Shown: piece after piece, positions 7,237 through 18,058 of the stretch
How the letters are laid out: every line of letters starts with the position of its first letter
Position numbering within the stretch: the stretch's first letter is position 1
NCBI GenBank assembly: GCA_004558305.1
Contig: SFDG01000040.1
Coordinates: 1-38,731 of the forward strand
Reading direction: 5' to 3'
DNA length: 38,731 nucleotides
DNA from: Phocaeicola plebeius
GTDB taxonomy: Bacteria; Bacteroidota; Bacteroidia; Bacteroidales; Bacteroidaceae
Program-made: the position numbers and the translations under genes
The notes under the pieces: model-generated
The model's database searches: none
What the model was told of the DNA's origin: nothing
The model's input: the letters and a program-made list of their open reading frames with translations, nothing else

Positions 7237-8094
7237 TTATCCCTGATGAATCGTCAGCTGCGGGAAGGGGAAACCGATGCCCCGCTCGTTGAACGTAGCA
7301 TAGACCGTACGGTTCATGCCGAACTTCACGTCCCAGTAGTCCGCCGACTTCACCCATACGCGCACCGTGATATTGACGCTGCTGTCGGCCAGCTCGCCCA
7401 ACGCCACAAACGGTTCGGGCGACTGCAGGATGCGGGCATCTGCCGCGAAAACCTCGCCCAGCACCTGACGGACCTTGTTGAAGTCGGTACCGTATTCGAC
7501 ACCGAAGCTGAAATCGACGCGCCGCAGGTCCTCCTTGCTGTAGTTGGTCACCGCGTTGCTGCTCAGCGAACCGTTGGGCACGAACACCGTCCGGTTGTCG
7601 CCCGTGCAGAGGATGGTGTGGAAAATCTGGATTTCCTTCACCGTGCCGCTCACACTGCCGGACTCGATGTAGTCGCCTACCTTGAACGGCTTGAACACCA
7701 GGATAATCAGTCCGCCGGCAAAGTTGGACAGGTTGCCCGACAGGGCCATACCGATTGCCACACCTGCCGATGCCAGCAGGGCTGCGAAGCTGGTGGTCTC
7801 TACGCCCAGCCTGCCGATGATGGCAAATGCCAGAATGAGGTTAAGCAACAGCGAAACCAGACTCTTGAGGAAGGTCTGCACGCTGATCTCCAGCTTCCGC
7901 TTCTCCAGCAGCTTGCTGACCAGACGGCTGATCTGCCGGATGATGAAACGGCCCACCACGTAGATGATGATGGCACCGATAATATCCTTTCCGACTTCGA
8001 TGCCCCAGTTCAGCAGGCGCTCAATCATTTTCTCTACATCGATTTTCTGGGTGGTATCGAGAACCACTTGTAGGGTTGTAAATAGCATATTCAC
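7237..8094 (-). CDS. Small-conductance mechanosensitive channel (MscS family)
   Basis: 285 residues. N-terminal membrane helices include a segment IGAIIIYVVGRFIIRQI. The pore-lining helix region SFAALLASAGVAIGMALSG is followed by NLSNFAGGLIILVFKPFKVGDYI, the signature of MscS channels. The remainder is the beta and alpha/beta cytoplasmic domain (SVSGTVKEIQIFHTIL, VFVPNGSLSSNAVTNYS). The channel opens under membrane tension to release solutes during hypo-osmotic shock. It is the last gene of a minus-strand operon, 29 bases after the YciO-like gene, and runs towards the palindrome at 7172-7207. It has the short form of the family and no extra N-terminal helices. Confidence 0.92.
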   Translation of the reverse strand: MNMLFTTLQVVLDTTQKIDVEKMIERLLNWGIEVGKDIIGAIIIYVVGRFIIRQISRLVSKLLEKRKLEISVQTFLKSLVSLLLNLILAFAIIGRLGVETTSFAALLASAGVAIGMALSGNLSNFAGGLIILVFKPFKVGDYIESGSVSGTVKEIQIFHTILCTGDNRTVFVPNGSLSSNAVTNYSKEDLRRVDFSFGVEYGTDFNKVRQVLGEVFAADARILQSPEPFVALGELADSSVNITVRVWVKSADYWDVKFGMNRTVYATFNERGIGFPFPQLTIHQG

Positions 8095-8123
8095 TCCAAT
8101 AGTTTTTGTTAATTCTTTTCAGT

Positions 8124-8735
8124 TCAAAGTTCCACCCATCCCTTGCCTTGACGGAGGATTTCCGGTTCGTCGCCGCAGCAGTTGATGACGGTAGAAGGCT
8201 CCGTACCGCCCATGCCCCCGTCGATGACCAGATCCACATCTTCCCCGAACTTCTCGTGGATGAGCTCCGGATCGGTAATGTACTCGATGTCTTCGCCGTC
8301 CTCCAACGGCAGCGTTGTGGTCAGGATCGGTGCGTCGAGCAGCCGGCAGATGTCACGGATGATGGGATTGTCCGGCACACGGATGCCCACCTCCTTCCGG
8401 CTGCGGAAGATTTTCGGCAACCGGCTGTCGGCATTCAGGATAAACGTGAAGGGTCCCGGCAGCAGCCGCTTCATCAGCTTGAACGTGGCGTTCTCCACCC
8501 GTGCGTACTGACTGATGTTGCTCAGGTCGTAGCAGATGACGGACAGGAAATGCTTGCGGGCGTCGATGCCCTTCAGCTTGCAGATCCGTTCGATGGAACG
8601 CTCCTTCAAGGCATGGCAACCGATGGCGTACATCGTGTCGGTGGGATAGATAATGATCCCACCGTCGTTCAGCACATCGGCTACCCGCTGCAGGCTCTCC
8701 GGCGAATTGTTCTTGCTGTACAGTTTCAATAGCAT
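8124..8735 (-). CDS. YrdC-domain protein, YciO-like (L-threonylcarbamoyladenylate synthase family)
   Basis: 203 residues of a single YrdC/Sua5 domain: GGIIIYPTDTMYAIGCHA near residues 25-42, LMKRLLPGPFTFIL near 86-99, VGIRVPDNPI near 114-123, and PSTVINCCGDEPEILRQGKG at the end. The pattern around KGIDARKHFLSVICYDLSNIS and FKLMKRLLPGPFTFIL is closer to E. coli YciO than to TsaC/Sua5. TsaC makes threonylcarbamoyl-AMP for the t6A tRNA modification. Whether YciO-type members do so is less clear, so the exact role is left open. It lies 21 bases after the flavodiiron gene and 29 before mscS, within an operon. Confidence 0.85.
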   Translation of the reverse strand: MLLKLYSKNNSPESLQRVADVLNDGGIIIYPTDTMYAIGCHALKERSIERICKLKGIDARKHFLSVICYDLSNISQYARVENATFKLMKRLLPGPFTFILNADSRLPKIFRSRKEVGIRVPDNPIIRDICRLLDAPILTTTLPLEDGEDIEYITDPELIHEKFGEDVDLVIDGGMGGTEPSTVINCCGDEPEILRQGKGWVEL

Positions 8736-8756
8736 ACCGCGCTGCTCCTGCCTTTC

Positions 8757-9947
8757 TTATGCCTTCCCGGCGTTCAGGCGTTCCGCCATGGCCTTCGCCA
8801 GTTCCTTGGCCTGCGCATAGTTGTCCGCCTTCATGCTCTGCTTCATCTCGATGGGGTTGCCCACCACCTCGAACTTCAGTTTCTCAGCCTGCTCGGCCAA
8901 CTTCTTCACCGCCGCGCTGGCCCACGTGAACGAACCGAAATAGCCGATGAGGCGGTTCTTCATCTCGCGGGCAGCCACCTTGCTCAGCAACGACTCCATC
9001 TCCGGATAGAGGTGCATGTTATAGGTAGTGCATCCCACGATGAGAGCACGGTACTTGAAGATGTCGGCCAGAATGTACGAATGGTGCGTATGCGACACAT
9101 TGTGCAGGATGATGTTCTTCACCCCCTGACGGCTCAATTCTTCGGCAATGGCTTCCGCCAGTTCCTCCGTATTGCCATACATGGTGCCATAGGCAATGAC
9201 CACGCCGTCTTCTCCCTGGTAGCGGCTCAGCTGGTCGTAGAGGGCCACCACTTTCGGAATGTATTCCTCCCATACCGGTCCGTGCGTCGGACAGATCATC
9301 TTGATGTCCAGCCCGCTGCATTTCTGCAAGGCCTTCTGGACGGGATTGCCGAACTTGCCTACGATGTTCGAGTAGTAGCGGCGCATTTCGTCCCAGTAGA
9401 TGTCGGTATTGATGCAACGGTCGATGCACCCTCCGTTCAGGGCACCGAAGCAGCCGAAAGCGTCACCGGAGAACAGGATGCCTTCCGTCTCGTCGAAGGT
9501 CACCATCGTTTCGGGCCAGTGGACCATCGGCACCAGATAAAAGCGCAGATTGTGATGTCCCAGCTTCAGAAAATCGCCGTCGCCCACCACGTAGCGGTCG
9601 CCTGTCACACCGTAATACCCCTCGACCATATCGAATGTCTTCTTGTTGCCCACCAGCACGATGTCGGGGTAATACTGCTTGATGAGGGAGATGGAGCCGG
9701 AGTGGTCGGGCTCCATGTGGTTGATGATCAGATAATTTATCTTGCGGTCACCGATGACGCTACGGATCTTTTTCAAATAGAGCTCAAAGAATGCCACATC
9801 CACCGTATCTACCAGTGCCACCATGTCGTCGTCGGCAATCAGATACGAGTTGTACGACACGCCGTAAGGTAACGGCCAGAGGTTTTCAAACAATGCTTTG
9901 GTGCGGTCGTTCACACCCACGTAATGTACTTTTCCTTTCAATTCCAT
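8757..9947 (-). CDS. A-type flavodiiron protein (FprA family), O2/NO detoxification
   Basis: 396 residues in two domains. Residues about 1-250 form a metallo-beta-lactamase-like diiron domain with the ligand motif HMEPDHSGS near residue 82, then HWPETMVTF and SGDAFGCFG, and HGPVWEEY near 228. Residues about 255-396 form a flavodoxin domain (VVIAYGTMYGNTEELAEAIA). Flavodiiron proteins reduce O2 to water or NO to N2O in the cytoplasm of anaerobes, with electrons from rubredoxin or a similar donor. No rubredoxin gene is nearby. It is the second gene of the operon, 27 bases after the radical SAM gene. Confidence 0.93.
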   Translation of the reverse strand: MELKGKVHYVGVNDRTKALFENLWPLPYGVSYNSYLIADDDMVALVDTVDVAFFELYLKKIRSVIGDRKINYLIINHMEPDHSGSISLIKQYYPDIVLVGNKKTFDMVEGYYGVTGDRYVVGDGDFLKLGHHNLRFYLVPMVHWPETMVTFDETEGILFSGDAFGCFGALNGGCIDRCINTDIYWDEMRRYYSNIVGKFGNPVQKALQKCSGLDIKMICPTHGPVWEEYIPKVVALYDQLSRYQGEDGVVIAYGTMYGNTEELAEAIAEELSRQGVKNIILHNVSHTHHSYILADIFKYRALIVGCTTYNMHLYPEMESLLSKVAAREMKNRLIGYFGSFTWASAAVKKLAEQAEKLKFEVVGNPIEMKQSMKADNYAQAKELAKAMAERLNAGKA

Positions 9948-9974
9948 AACTGTGTTTCCTGAATATATATAAAT

Positions 9975-10910
9975 TTAGTTCTTTCTTGCCTTCCACTGCT
10001 TTCCCTGCCAGGCATCGCGTTCCTCCATCCGGCGCCTCACCTTGGCGGTGAACTCGTGGTTCTTCAGTCCCCAGTCGGGGGCGATGAGCCACTCTTTGGG
10101 CGACTGCGAGACAAACCGCTCCAGCACCAGGTCGGGACGCAGATGCTCCACGTAGTCGATGGCCAGGTCGATGTACTCGTCCGCCGTGTAGAGGCGGAAG
10201 TCCTCGGGATGACGGGCATACTCTTCGGCCATACGGGTTCCCCGGATCAGCTGCAGCTGGTGCATCTTCAGGGTATCCAAGGGCAAGGCCGAAATCTCCT
10301 CCGCCTGACGCATCAGTTCGTCATGTCCTTCGCCGGGCAATCCCAGAATGACATGTCCCCCCACGAGCAGGCCACGGTCTGCCGTCCGGTGCACCGCCTC
10401 CTGCGTACAGGCGAAGTCGTGTCCCCGGTTGATCCGTTTCAGCGTGGCGTCCGACGTACTCTCGATGCCGTATTCCACAAGCACGAAAGTCCGGCGGCTC
10501 AACTGCTCCAGATAATCCAGCAGCGCATCGGGCATACAGTCGGGGCGTGTGCCGATGACCAGTCCCACCACCCCGTCGACCGACAGGGCCTCCTCGTAGA
10601 GCTGACGCAAGGCATCTGTCGCTCCATAGGTATTCGTGTAGGCCTGGAAATAAGCCAGGTACTTCATGGCAGGGTATTTGCGGGCAAAGAATGCCTTTCC
10701 CTCCTCCACCTGCTGCGCCACGCTCTTCTCCGTCCGGCAATAAGCAGGGTTGAACGTCTGGTTGTTGCAGTACGTACAGCCACCCACCCCCACCCGTCCG
10801 TCGCGGTTGGGGCACGTGAATCCCGCATTCACTGACACTTTCTGCACCTTGGTGCGAAACCGTCCGGCCAGAAAAGCGGAAAAATCCTGATAGCGTACCT
10901 TCGGCTCCAT
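9975..10910 (-). CDS. TIGR01212-family radical SAM protein (YhcC-like)
   Basis: 311 residues from ATG 10910 (MEPKVRYQDFSAFL). A longer reading to 10937 starts with the TTG of the promoter box and is rejected. The radical SAM cluster motif appears as CPNRDGRVGVGGCTYCNNQT near residue 30. It is followed by the family features YFQAYTNTYG, GLVIGTRPDC, LVEYGIESTSDATLKRINRGH and HVILGLPGE. The family is conserved across bacteria, but its substrate is not established; a tRNA or other housekeeping modification role is often assumed. It is the first gene of a four-gene minus-strand operon with a flavodiiron protein, YciO-like protein and MscS. The TATTTTTG box at 10942-10935 places transcription start about 20 bases before the ATG. 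Confidence 0.9.
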   Translation of the reverse strand: MEPKVRYQDFSAFLAGRFRTKVQKVSVNAGFTCPNRDGRVGVGGCTYCNNQTFNPAYCRTEKSVAQQVEEGKAFFARKYPAMKYLAYFQAYTNTYGATDALRQLYEEALSVDGVVGLVIGTRPDCMPDALLDYLEQLSRRTFVLVEYGIESTSDATLKRINRGHDFACTQEAVHRTADRGLLVGGHVILGLPGEGHDELMRQAEEISALPLDTLKMHQLQLIRGTRMAEEYARHPEDFRLYTADEYIDLAIDYVEHLRPDLVLERFVSQSPKEWLIAPDWGLKNHEFTAKVRRRMEERDAWQGKQWKARKN

Positions 10911-10934
10911 ACGTTCATTTTTTATTTGTGGGTG

Positions 10935-10942
10935 CAAAAATA
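10935..10942 (-). promoter_or_regulatory. -7 promoter box of the radical SAM operon
   Basis: Minus-strand TATTTTTG, 24 bases before the start ATG at 10910. It decides the start codon of the radical SAM gene and drives the operon 10910 to 7237. Confidence 0.65.
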
Positions 10943-11036
10943 CAGAAAAAGCATCACATACAACCGATTGCTACAAGAGTTTTCATGATTTAGGATATTT
11001 TTTCTCCGACATATCGTTGTTACTGCCAAAATTTAG

Positions 11037-11044
11037 TACCTTTG
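11037..11044 (+). promoter_or_regulatory. -7 promoter box of kbl-tdh
   Basis: TACCTTTG with TTG at 11017-11019. The leader of about 65 bases contains AAGGTAAG (11049-11056) facing CTTACCTACCTT (11077-11088), an imperfect hairpin with a 20-base loop. Confidence 0.65.
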
Positions 11045-11112
11045 CAGAAGGTAAGACACTGCCCTGACTGGCTCACTTACCTACCTTAATTATTAACCTA
11101 AACTATACAATC

Positions 11113-12300
11113 ATGTATAACGATTTTCAGAAACATCTCTCTGCTGAACTGGCCTCCATCCAGGAAGCCGGTCTGTACAAGAACGAACGCCTCATCTGCT
11201 CGCCCCAGCGTGCTGAAATCACAGTAGCCGGAAAAACCGTCTTGAACTTCTGCGCCAACAACTACCTGGGCCTGGCCAACCACCCCGCCCTCATCGAAGC
11301 GGCCAAGCAGGCCATGGACGAAAGAGGCTACGGCATGTCTTCCGTACGGTTCATCTGCGGTACCCAAGACCGCCACAAGGATCTGGAGAAGGCCATTGCC
11401 AACTTCTTCGGCACGGAAGACACCATCCTCTACGCTGCCTGCTTCGACGCCAACGGCGGTGTGTTCGAGCCGTTATTGGGTCCGGAAGACGCCATCATCT
11501 CCGATGCCCTGAACCATGCTTCCATTATCGACGGCGTACGCCTGTGCAAGGCCCAGCGTTTCCGCTATGCCAATGCCGACATGGCCGACCTCGAAGAAAA
11601 GCTGAAGGCAGCTGCAGGCTGCCGGTTCCGCATCATCGTCACCGACGGTGTCTTCTCGATGGACGGCAACGTTTGTCCGCTGGACAAAATCTACGAGCTG
11701 GCCAACCAGTACAATGCCATGGTCATGGTGGACGAATCGCACTCTGCCGGTGTGGTAGGGCGTACCGGACGCGGTGTGACCGAGCTGCATAACCTGCGCG
11801 GCAAAATTGAAATCATCACCGGTACGCTGGGCAAGGCCTTCGGCGGTGCTGTAGGCGGTTTCACCACCGGCAAGAAGGAAATCATCGACATGCTGCGCCA
11901 GCGTTCGCGCCCCTACCTGTTCTCGAACTCCTTACCCCCGATGGTCGTGGCTGCCGGTATCAAGATGTTCCAGATGATGGACGAGACCAACGAACTGCAG
12001 GACAAGCTGCATGCCAACACCGACTATTTCCGCGAAAAGATGCTGGCTGCCGGTTTCGACATCAAACCGACCCAGTCGGCCATTTGTGCCGTCATGCTCT
12101 ACGATGCCAAGCTCTCCCAGCAGATGGCTGCCCGCCTGCAGGAAGAAGGCATCTACGTGACCGGTTTCTTCTATCCGGTGGTACCGAAGGGCGAAGCACG
12201 CATCCGTGTACAGATTTCGGCCGGACACGAGCGCGAACACCTCGACAAGTGCATCGCCGCCTTCACCAAGATCGGTAAGGAACTGGGAGTCATCAAATAA
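11113..12300 (+). CDS. kbl: Glycine C-acetyltransferase (2-amino-3-ketobutyrate CoA ligase)
   Basis: 395 residues, a standard length for this alpha-oxoamine synthase. Landmarks: LNFCANNYLGLANHP near residue 39, GMSSVRFICGTQDRHKDLE near 75, DGVFSMDGNVCPLDKI near 178, VDESHSAGVVG near 206, and the PLP-lysine motif TGTLGKAFGGAVGG near 237. The enzyme cleaves 2-amino-3-ketobutyrate with CoA to glycine and acetyl-CoA in the cytosol, the second step of threonine catabolism. It starts 68 bases after the TACCTTTG box. The first-step enzyme, tdh, follows after 37 bases, so the two form an operon. Confidence 0.95.
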   Translation: MYNDFQKHLSAELASIQEAGLYKNERLICSPQRAEITVAGKTVLNFCANNYLGLANHPALIEAAKQAMDERGYGMSSVRFICGTQDRHKDLEKAIANFFGTEDTILYAACFDANGGVFEPLLGPEDAIISDALNHASIIDGVRLCKAQRFRYANADMADLEEKLKAAAGCRFRIIVTDGVFSMDGNVCPLDKIYELANQYNAMVMVDESHSAGVVGRTGRGVTELHNLRGKIEIITGTLGKAFGGAVGGFTTGKKEIIDMLRQRSRPYLFSNSLPPMVVAAGIKMFQMMDETNELQDKLHANTDYFREKMLAAGFDIKPTQSAICAVMLYDAKLSQQMAARLQEEGIYVTGFFYPVVPKGEARIRVQISAGHEREHLDKCIAAFTKIGKELGVIK

Positions 12301-12337
12301 ATTTCAGCAATCAAGTTTTTTCTACACCATACACACT

Positions 12338-13366
12338 ATGAAAGCGTTAGTCAAAAAAGAGCCGAAGAAAGGCATTTGGATGGACGATGTACCCGTTCCC
12401 GAAGTCGGTGTGAACGATGTCCTCATCAAGATCAAGAAAACTGCCATCTGTGGCACAGACCTTCATATCTACAAATGGGATGAATGGAGCCAGAAGACCA
12501 TCAAGACCCCGATGACCATCGGCCACGAATACGTGGGTGTCGTGGCTGAAGTGGGTGCAGGCGTACAAAAGGTGAAAGTGGGCGACCGCGTCACCGGTGA
12601 AGGTCACATTGCCTGCGGACACTGCCGTAACTGCCGGCGCGGCAAGCAGCACATCTGCGAGAACAGTATCGGCGTGGGCGTGAACCGCGACGGTGCGTTT
12701 GCCGAATACCTGTGCATCCCCGAATCGAATGTCGTGAAACTGGACGACCGTATCTCCGACGATATGGCGGCCATCATGGACCCCTTCGGCAATGCTACCC
12801 ATACAGCCCTCTCCTTCCCCTTGCTGGGTGAAGATGTACTGATTACCGGTGCCGGCCTGATTGGTACGATGGCCACCGCCATTGCCCGCTTTGCCGGTGC
12901 CAAGCGTGTCATCGTGACCGACCTGAACGACTACCGGCTGGACATCGCCCGCCGCATGGGAGCTACCCGCACCGTGAATGCTGCCAAGGGAGAAACGGTA
13001 GAGGGAGTGATGAAGGAAATGGGTATCCGCGGCTTCGATGTAGGTCTGGAAATGTCGGGGTCACCGGTAGCCTTCCGCGACATGGTGGCTCACATGTACA
13101 ACGGCTCGAAGATCGCACAGTTGGGCATTCTGCCGCCCAGCACGACCGTCGACTGGAGTGAAATCATCTTCAAGGCACTGACCATCAAGGGTATCTACGG
13201 CCGCCAGATGTGGGAAACCTGGTACAAAATGGAGCAGATGCTCTTGTCGGGCCTCGACCTGACACCGGTCATCACCCACCACTTCCCCATCGAGGAGTTC
13301 CAGAAGGGCTTCGATGTCATGGAATCCGGACTCTGCGGAAAGGTCATCCTTGACTGGGAGAAATAA
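12338..13366 (+). CDS. tdh: L-threonine 3-dehydrogenase
   Basis: 342 residues from ATG 12338 (MKALVKKEPKKGIWMDDVPV); the frame is open further upstream into kbl, but this is the family start. Zinc-dependent medium-chain dehydrogenase: catalytic-zinc residues in AICGTDLHIYKWDEW and GHEYVGVV, structural-zinc cysteines in CGHCRNCRRGKQHIC near residues 93-107, and a Rossmann nucleotide site ITGAGLIGTMATAIA near 169. It oxidises L-threonine with NAD+ to 2-amino-3-ketobutyrate, which Kbl then splits. The gene ends before a 25-bp stem palindrome at 13396-13458 that it shares with the convergent peptidase gene. Confidence 0.95.
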   Translation: MKALVKKEPKKGIWMDDVPVPEVGVNDVLIKIKKTAICGTDLHIYKWDEWSQKTIKTPMTIGHEYVGVVAEVGAGVQKVKVGDRVTGEGHIACGHCRNCRRGKQHICENSIGVGVNRDGAFAEYLCIPESNVVKLDDRISDDMAAIMDPFGNATHTALSFPLLGEDVLITGAGLIGTMATAIARFAGAKRVIVTDLNDYRLDIARRMGATRTVNAAKGETVEGVMKEMGIRGFDVGLEMSGSPVAFRDMVAHMYNGSKIAQLGILPPSTTVDWSEIIFKALTIKGIYGRQMWETWYKMEQMLLSGLDLTPVITHHFPIEEFQKGFDVMESGLCGKVILDWEK

Positions 13367-13395
13367 TAATAGCCAGCAAAAAGGATAGGAGCTGG

Positions 13396-13458
13396 AACAC
13401 AAAGAAAGGAAGACACAAAGGAAGAAAATATTTCTTTGTGTCTTCTTTTCTTTGTGTT
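13396..13458. terminator. Long palindrome between convergent genes (CACAAAG-type)
   Basis: Arms 13396-13420 and 13434-13458 match at 24 of 25 positions around a 13-base loop. Each arm repeats the word ACACAAAG twice. It lies between tdh and the convergent M13 peptidase gene and can act on both strands. It is much longer than an ordinary intrinsic terminator. Confidence 0.75.
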
Positions 13459-13463
13459 GAATA

Positions 13464-15503
13464 TCACCAAACGTTGACCCGTGCCTCCGGTGCCACATAC
13501 ATGGCATCGTTCTCGGTAATGCCGAAGGCATCGTACCAGGCGGGGATGTGCGGCAACGCACCGTTCACGCGCCAGCGGGCCAGTGAGTGAGGGTCGGACT
13601 TGGTATAGACACGAATCTGCTCGTCACGGATGTTGCCCGCCCACAGCAGGGCATACGACAGGAAGAAACGCTGTTCGGGCGTGAAACCGTTCTCTACGCC
13701 CAGCGGTGCATCTTTCGTGGCATTCCGAAACGCCTGGAAGGCAATCTTCAGACCACCGTGGTCGGCAATGTTTTCGCCCAGGGTCAGCTCACCGTTGGCA
13801 AACAGACCCGGCAACACCTCAATCTTGTTGAAGAAGTCCACCATCACCTGCGTGCGCTCCTTGAAGCGGGCGGCATCCTCTGCTGTCCACCAGTCCTTCA
13901 AGTTACCGTTCTTGTCGAACTGACGGCCCTGGTCGTCGAATCCGTGCGTCATTTCGTGGCCAATCACCACACCGATGGCCCCGTAGTTGCAGGCATCGTC
14001 GGCATTCATGTCGAAAAACGGATATTGCAGGATGGCAGCCGGAAAACAGATTTCGTTGGTGGAAGGATTGTAATAGGCATTCACCGTCTGCGGAGTCATC
14101 AGCCATTCTGTCTTGTCCACGGGCTTGCCCACCCGGCTGTACATGTCCTTCACGCCCCAGGCAGCGGCCCGGCAGACATTGGCCCAATAGGAATCCTTCT
14201 GCACATCAAGGTCGGAATAATCCTTCCACTTGTCGGGATAGCCGATCTTCACCGTAAAGGCAGCCAGCTTCTCGTGCGCCTTGGCCTTGGTACTGTCGCA
14301 CATCCATTCCTGTGCATCGATGCGCTGCCCCAGTGATACCTGAAGGTTCTTCACCAGCTGCAGCATCCGCTCTTTGGCGGCAGCAGGGAAATATTTTTCC
14401 ACGTACATCTGGCCTACCAGTTCGCCCAACAGGCCGTCAACCGAACCGACAGCCCGTTTCCAGCGCGGACGGTTCACCTGACGACCGCTCAGCACCTTTC
14501 CGTAGAAGTCGAAACGGGTGGCCACGAAATCGTCGCTCAGGTAAGGAGCCGCTGCATCCAGCAGGTTATACTGCAAGTAAGCGATATGTTTGGACATCGG
14601 CAAAGTGTTGGCCAGTTTCACCACTTCCTGAATCGGCTCTACCTGCTCCACATTCAGTTCGTCCAGGCCATCGATACCGAAGGCACGGAGATAGCCGGAC
14701 CAATCAACCCCAGCGAACTGCTGCTGGAAGTCCGCATAGGTCATCTTGTGATAGTTGGCTTCAGGGTCTCTGCGCTGTACGGCACTGAACGACTTCTCCG
14801 CAATGCGCGTTTCGATTTCAAGCACATCGGCCGCTTTCTGACGGGCAGCCTCTTCCTCGCAACCGGCCAGCCGGAACAAGCGGACAATATACTCCTTGTA
14901 CTGCTGGCGGATGTTCTCCGTCACGCTGTCGGTGGCCAGATAGTATTCTTTCTCTCCCAGGTTAATGCCTCCCTGCGCCAGCTGGAAAATGTTCAGTTCG
15001 CTGTTCTTGGGGTCGGCATATACATACGACGAGAAGTACGTACCGACCCCCTGTTTAGCCAGTTCGGCCACCATCGGCAGCAGCTGGGACGGGTTGCCGA
15101 GGGCAGCAATCTTGTCGAACTGCGCCTTTACCGGTGCCATGCCCTGCTCGTTCAAGGTCACACTGTCCATGGCCAGGTTGTACAAGTCACCGATTTTCTG
15201 GGCTGCCGTACCGGCTTCGTGCTGCTGTGCCGCCAGTCCTTCAATCAGTTCCTTCAGTTTTTCCTGGTTATTCTCGGCCAACACTTCGAACGAGCCGTAA
15301 CGCGAATACTCATCTGTCAGCGGATGGGCATCGTTCCATCCTCCCGTTGCGTAACGAGCAAAGTCCTTGCCGGGTGCCACCGTGGTATCCATGTTGGCCC
15401 GGTCAATGCCCGACACGGCCTGTGCGCCTTTTTGTCCGGCGCATCCACCTGCCATTGCCGCCATCAGCACAGCGGCAGTAGCTACATAATTCATCTTTCT
15501 CAT
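13464..15503 (-). CDS. M13-family (neprilysin/PepO-like) zinc metallopeptidase lipoprotein
   Basis: 679 residues from ATG 15503. The frame extends to 15581, but there it overlaps the preceding gene and lacks a signal. The N-terminus MRKMNYVATAAVLMAAMAGGC is a lipoprotein signal peptide with the cysteine near residue 21. The peptidase M13 N-domain fills the first two thirds. The catalytic domain carries NAYYNPSTNEICFPAAILQ, the zinc motif GHEMTHGFDDQGRQFD and GENIADHGGL with the third zinc ligand. M13 enzymes cleave short peptides outside the cytoplasm. The C-terminus ends VNVW, a variant of the usual CxVW. It starts 38 bases after the ABC-F stop and is probably co-transcribed with it. Confidence 0.93.
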   Translation of the reverse strand: MRKMNYVATAAVLMAAMAGGCAGQKGAQAVSGIDRANMDTTVAPGKDFARYATGGWNDAHPLTDEYSRYGSFEVLAENNQEKLKELIEGLAAQQHEAGTAAQKIGDLYNLAMDSVTLNEQGMAPVKAQFDKIAALGNPSQLLPMVAELAKQGVGTYFSSYVYADPKNSELNIFQLAQGGINLGEKEYYLATDSVTENIRQQYKEYIVRLFRLAGCEEEAARQKAADVLEIETRIAEKSFSAVQRRDPEANYHKMTYADFQQQFAGVDWSGYLRAFGIDGLDELNVEQVEPIQEVVKLANTLPMSKHIAYLQYNLLDAAAPYLSDDFVATRFDFYGKVLSGRQVNRPRWKRAVGSVDGLLGELVGQMYVEKYFPAAAKERMLQLVKNLQVSLGQRIDAQEWMCDSTKAKAHEKLAAFTVKIGYPDKWKDYSDLDVQKDSYWANVCRAAAWGVKDMYSRVGKPVDKTEWLMTPQTVNAYYNPSTNEICFPAAILQYPFFDMNADDACNYGAIGVVIGHEMTHGFDDQGRQFDKNGNLKDWWTAEDAARFKERTQVMVDFFNKIEVLPGLFANGELTLGENIADHGGLKIAFQAFRNATKDAPLGVENGFTPEQRFFLSYALLWAGNIRDEQIRVYTKSDPHSLARWRVNGALPHIPAWYDAFGITENDAMYVAPEARVNVW

Positions 15504-15541
15504 GTATCTTGATATTAAAAAAGTTTTCACCTCGCAGGCAG

Positions 15542-17509
<1,968 letters not shown>

Positions 17510-17534
17510 AGTTATTACAATGGTAAAATCCGTG

Positions 17535-17542
17535 CAAAGTTA
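17535..17542 (-). promoter_or_regulatory. -7 promoter box of the ABC-F/M13 unit
   Basis: Minus-strand TAACTTTG fits TAnnTTTG and lies 25 bases before the ABC-F start ATG at 17509. No convincing -33 element is visible. Confidence 0.5.
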
Positions 17543-17663
17543 CAAGTTTTCAAGCACAATCTCCCCATCCCTGCCGTTCTTTTTTTTCAAGGAGCCTATC
17601 AGGATTACGGTGTCTTAACAGGCCCCAGACTGTCCGGAATTTATTTTCTGCTTTCCTTTCTCC

Positions 17664-17741
17664 CTGTCATTTCGAACGAAGTGAGAAATCTGTTAGCGCA
17701 CAGTGGATGTATTCAGATGCTTCACTCCGTTCAGCATGACA
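17664..17741. repeat. Dispersed palindromic repeat copy
   Basis: Begins CTGTCATTTCGAACGAAGTG and ends GTTCAGCATGACA; its interior GTGGATGTATTCAGAT is shared with the copy at 38567-38644. The ends TGTCAT and ATGACA are inverted. I see no coding content; the open frame across it is judged spurious. Confidence 0.7.
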
Positions 17742-17935
17742 ATTTAAATAGGTACCCCAATTTCACGGACAGACTCGCCCGTTTTGACAAAAAGACAGTT
17801 TTCCATGGATTTTCTATTCTGAGCAAAAGAGAAAGTAGTATTCACATCTACAGAAAGTCAATGTCTTTCTTTCTGTTAAATCAAGGACTGCTGTTGTCAG
17901 TGTCTAACGACAGGCTGTGTTACCTCCTAACGACC
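17742..17935. other. Intergenic DNA with no supported gene
   Basis: AT-richer spacer between the dispersed repeat and the 23-bp array. A 103-codon plus frame (17681-17992) crosses both repeats, has biased composition and no promoter, and is not considered a gene. Confidence 0.5.
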
Positions 17936-18058
17936 GAAGTCCTTACACTCCTTCGACAGGCATCCTTGGGTGGCTTCGACAGGCATCCTTAAGGGACAAG
18001 AACAGGCATTCTTAAGAGACAAGAATAAGCCTTCTTGAGGGACAAGAACAGGCATCGC
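17936..18058. repeat. 23-bp short tandem array, about 5 units
   Basis: Units begin at 17936, 17959, 17982, 18005 and 18028, with a partial unit at 18051. A typical unit is GGCATCCTTAAGGGACAAGA plus ACA. The central CCTTAAGG of the 17982 unit becomes TCTTAAGA in the 18005 unit, so both half-sites changed together and the dyad is kept. The first unit (17936) is diverged. There is no coding sequence across it. Confidence 0.8.

Noticed and set aside
17681..17992. 103-codon plus frame in the 17.5-18.2 kb gap
   Set aside because: It runs through a dispersed repeat and the 23-bp array, and has no promoter or ribosome site.
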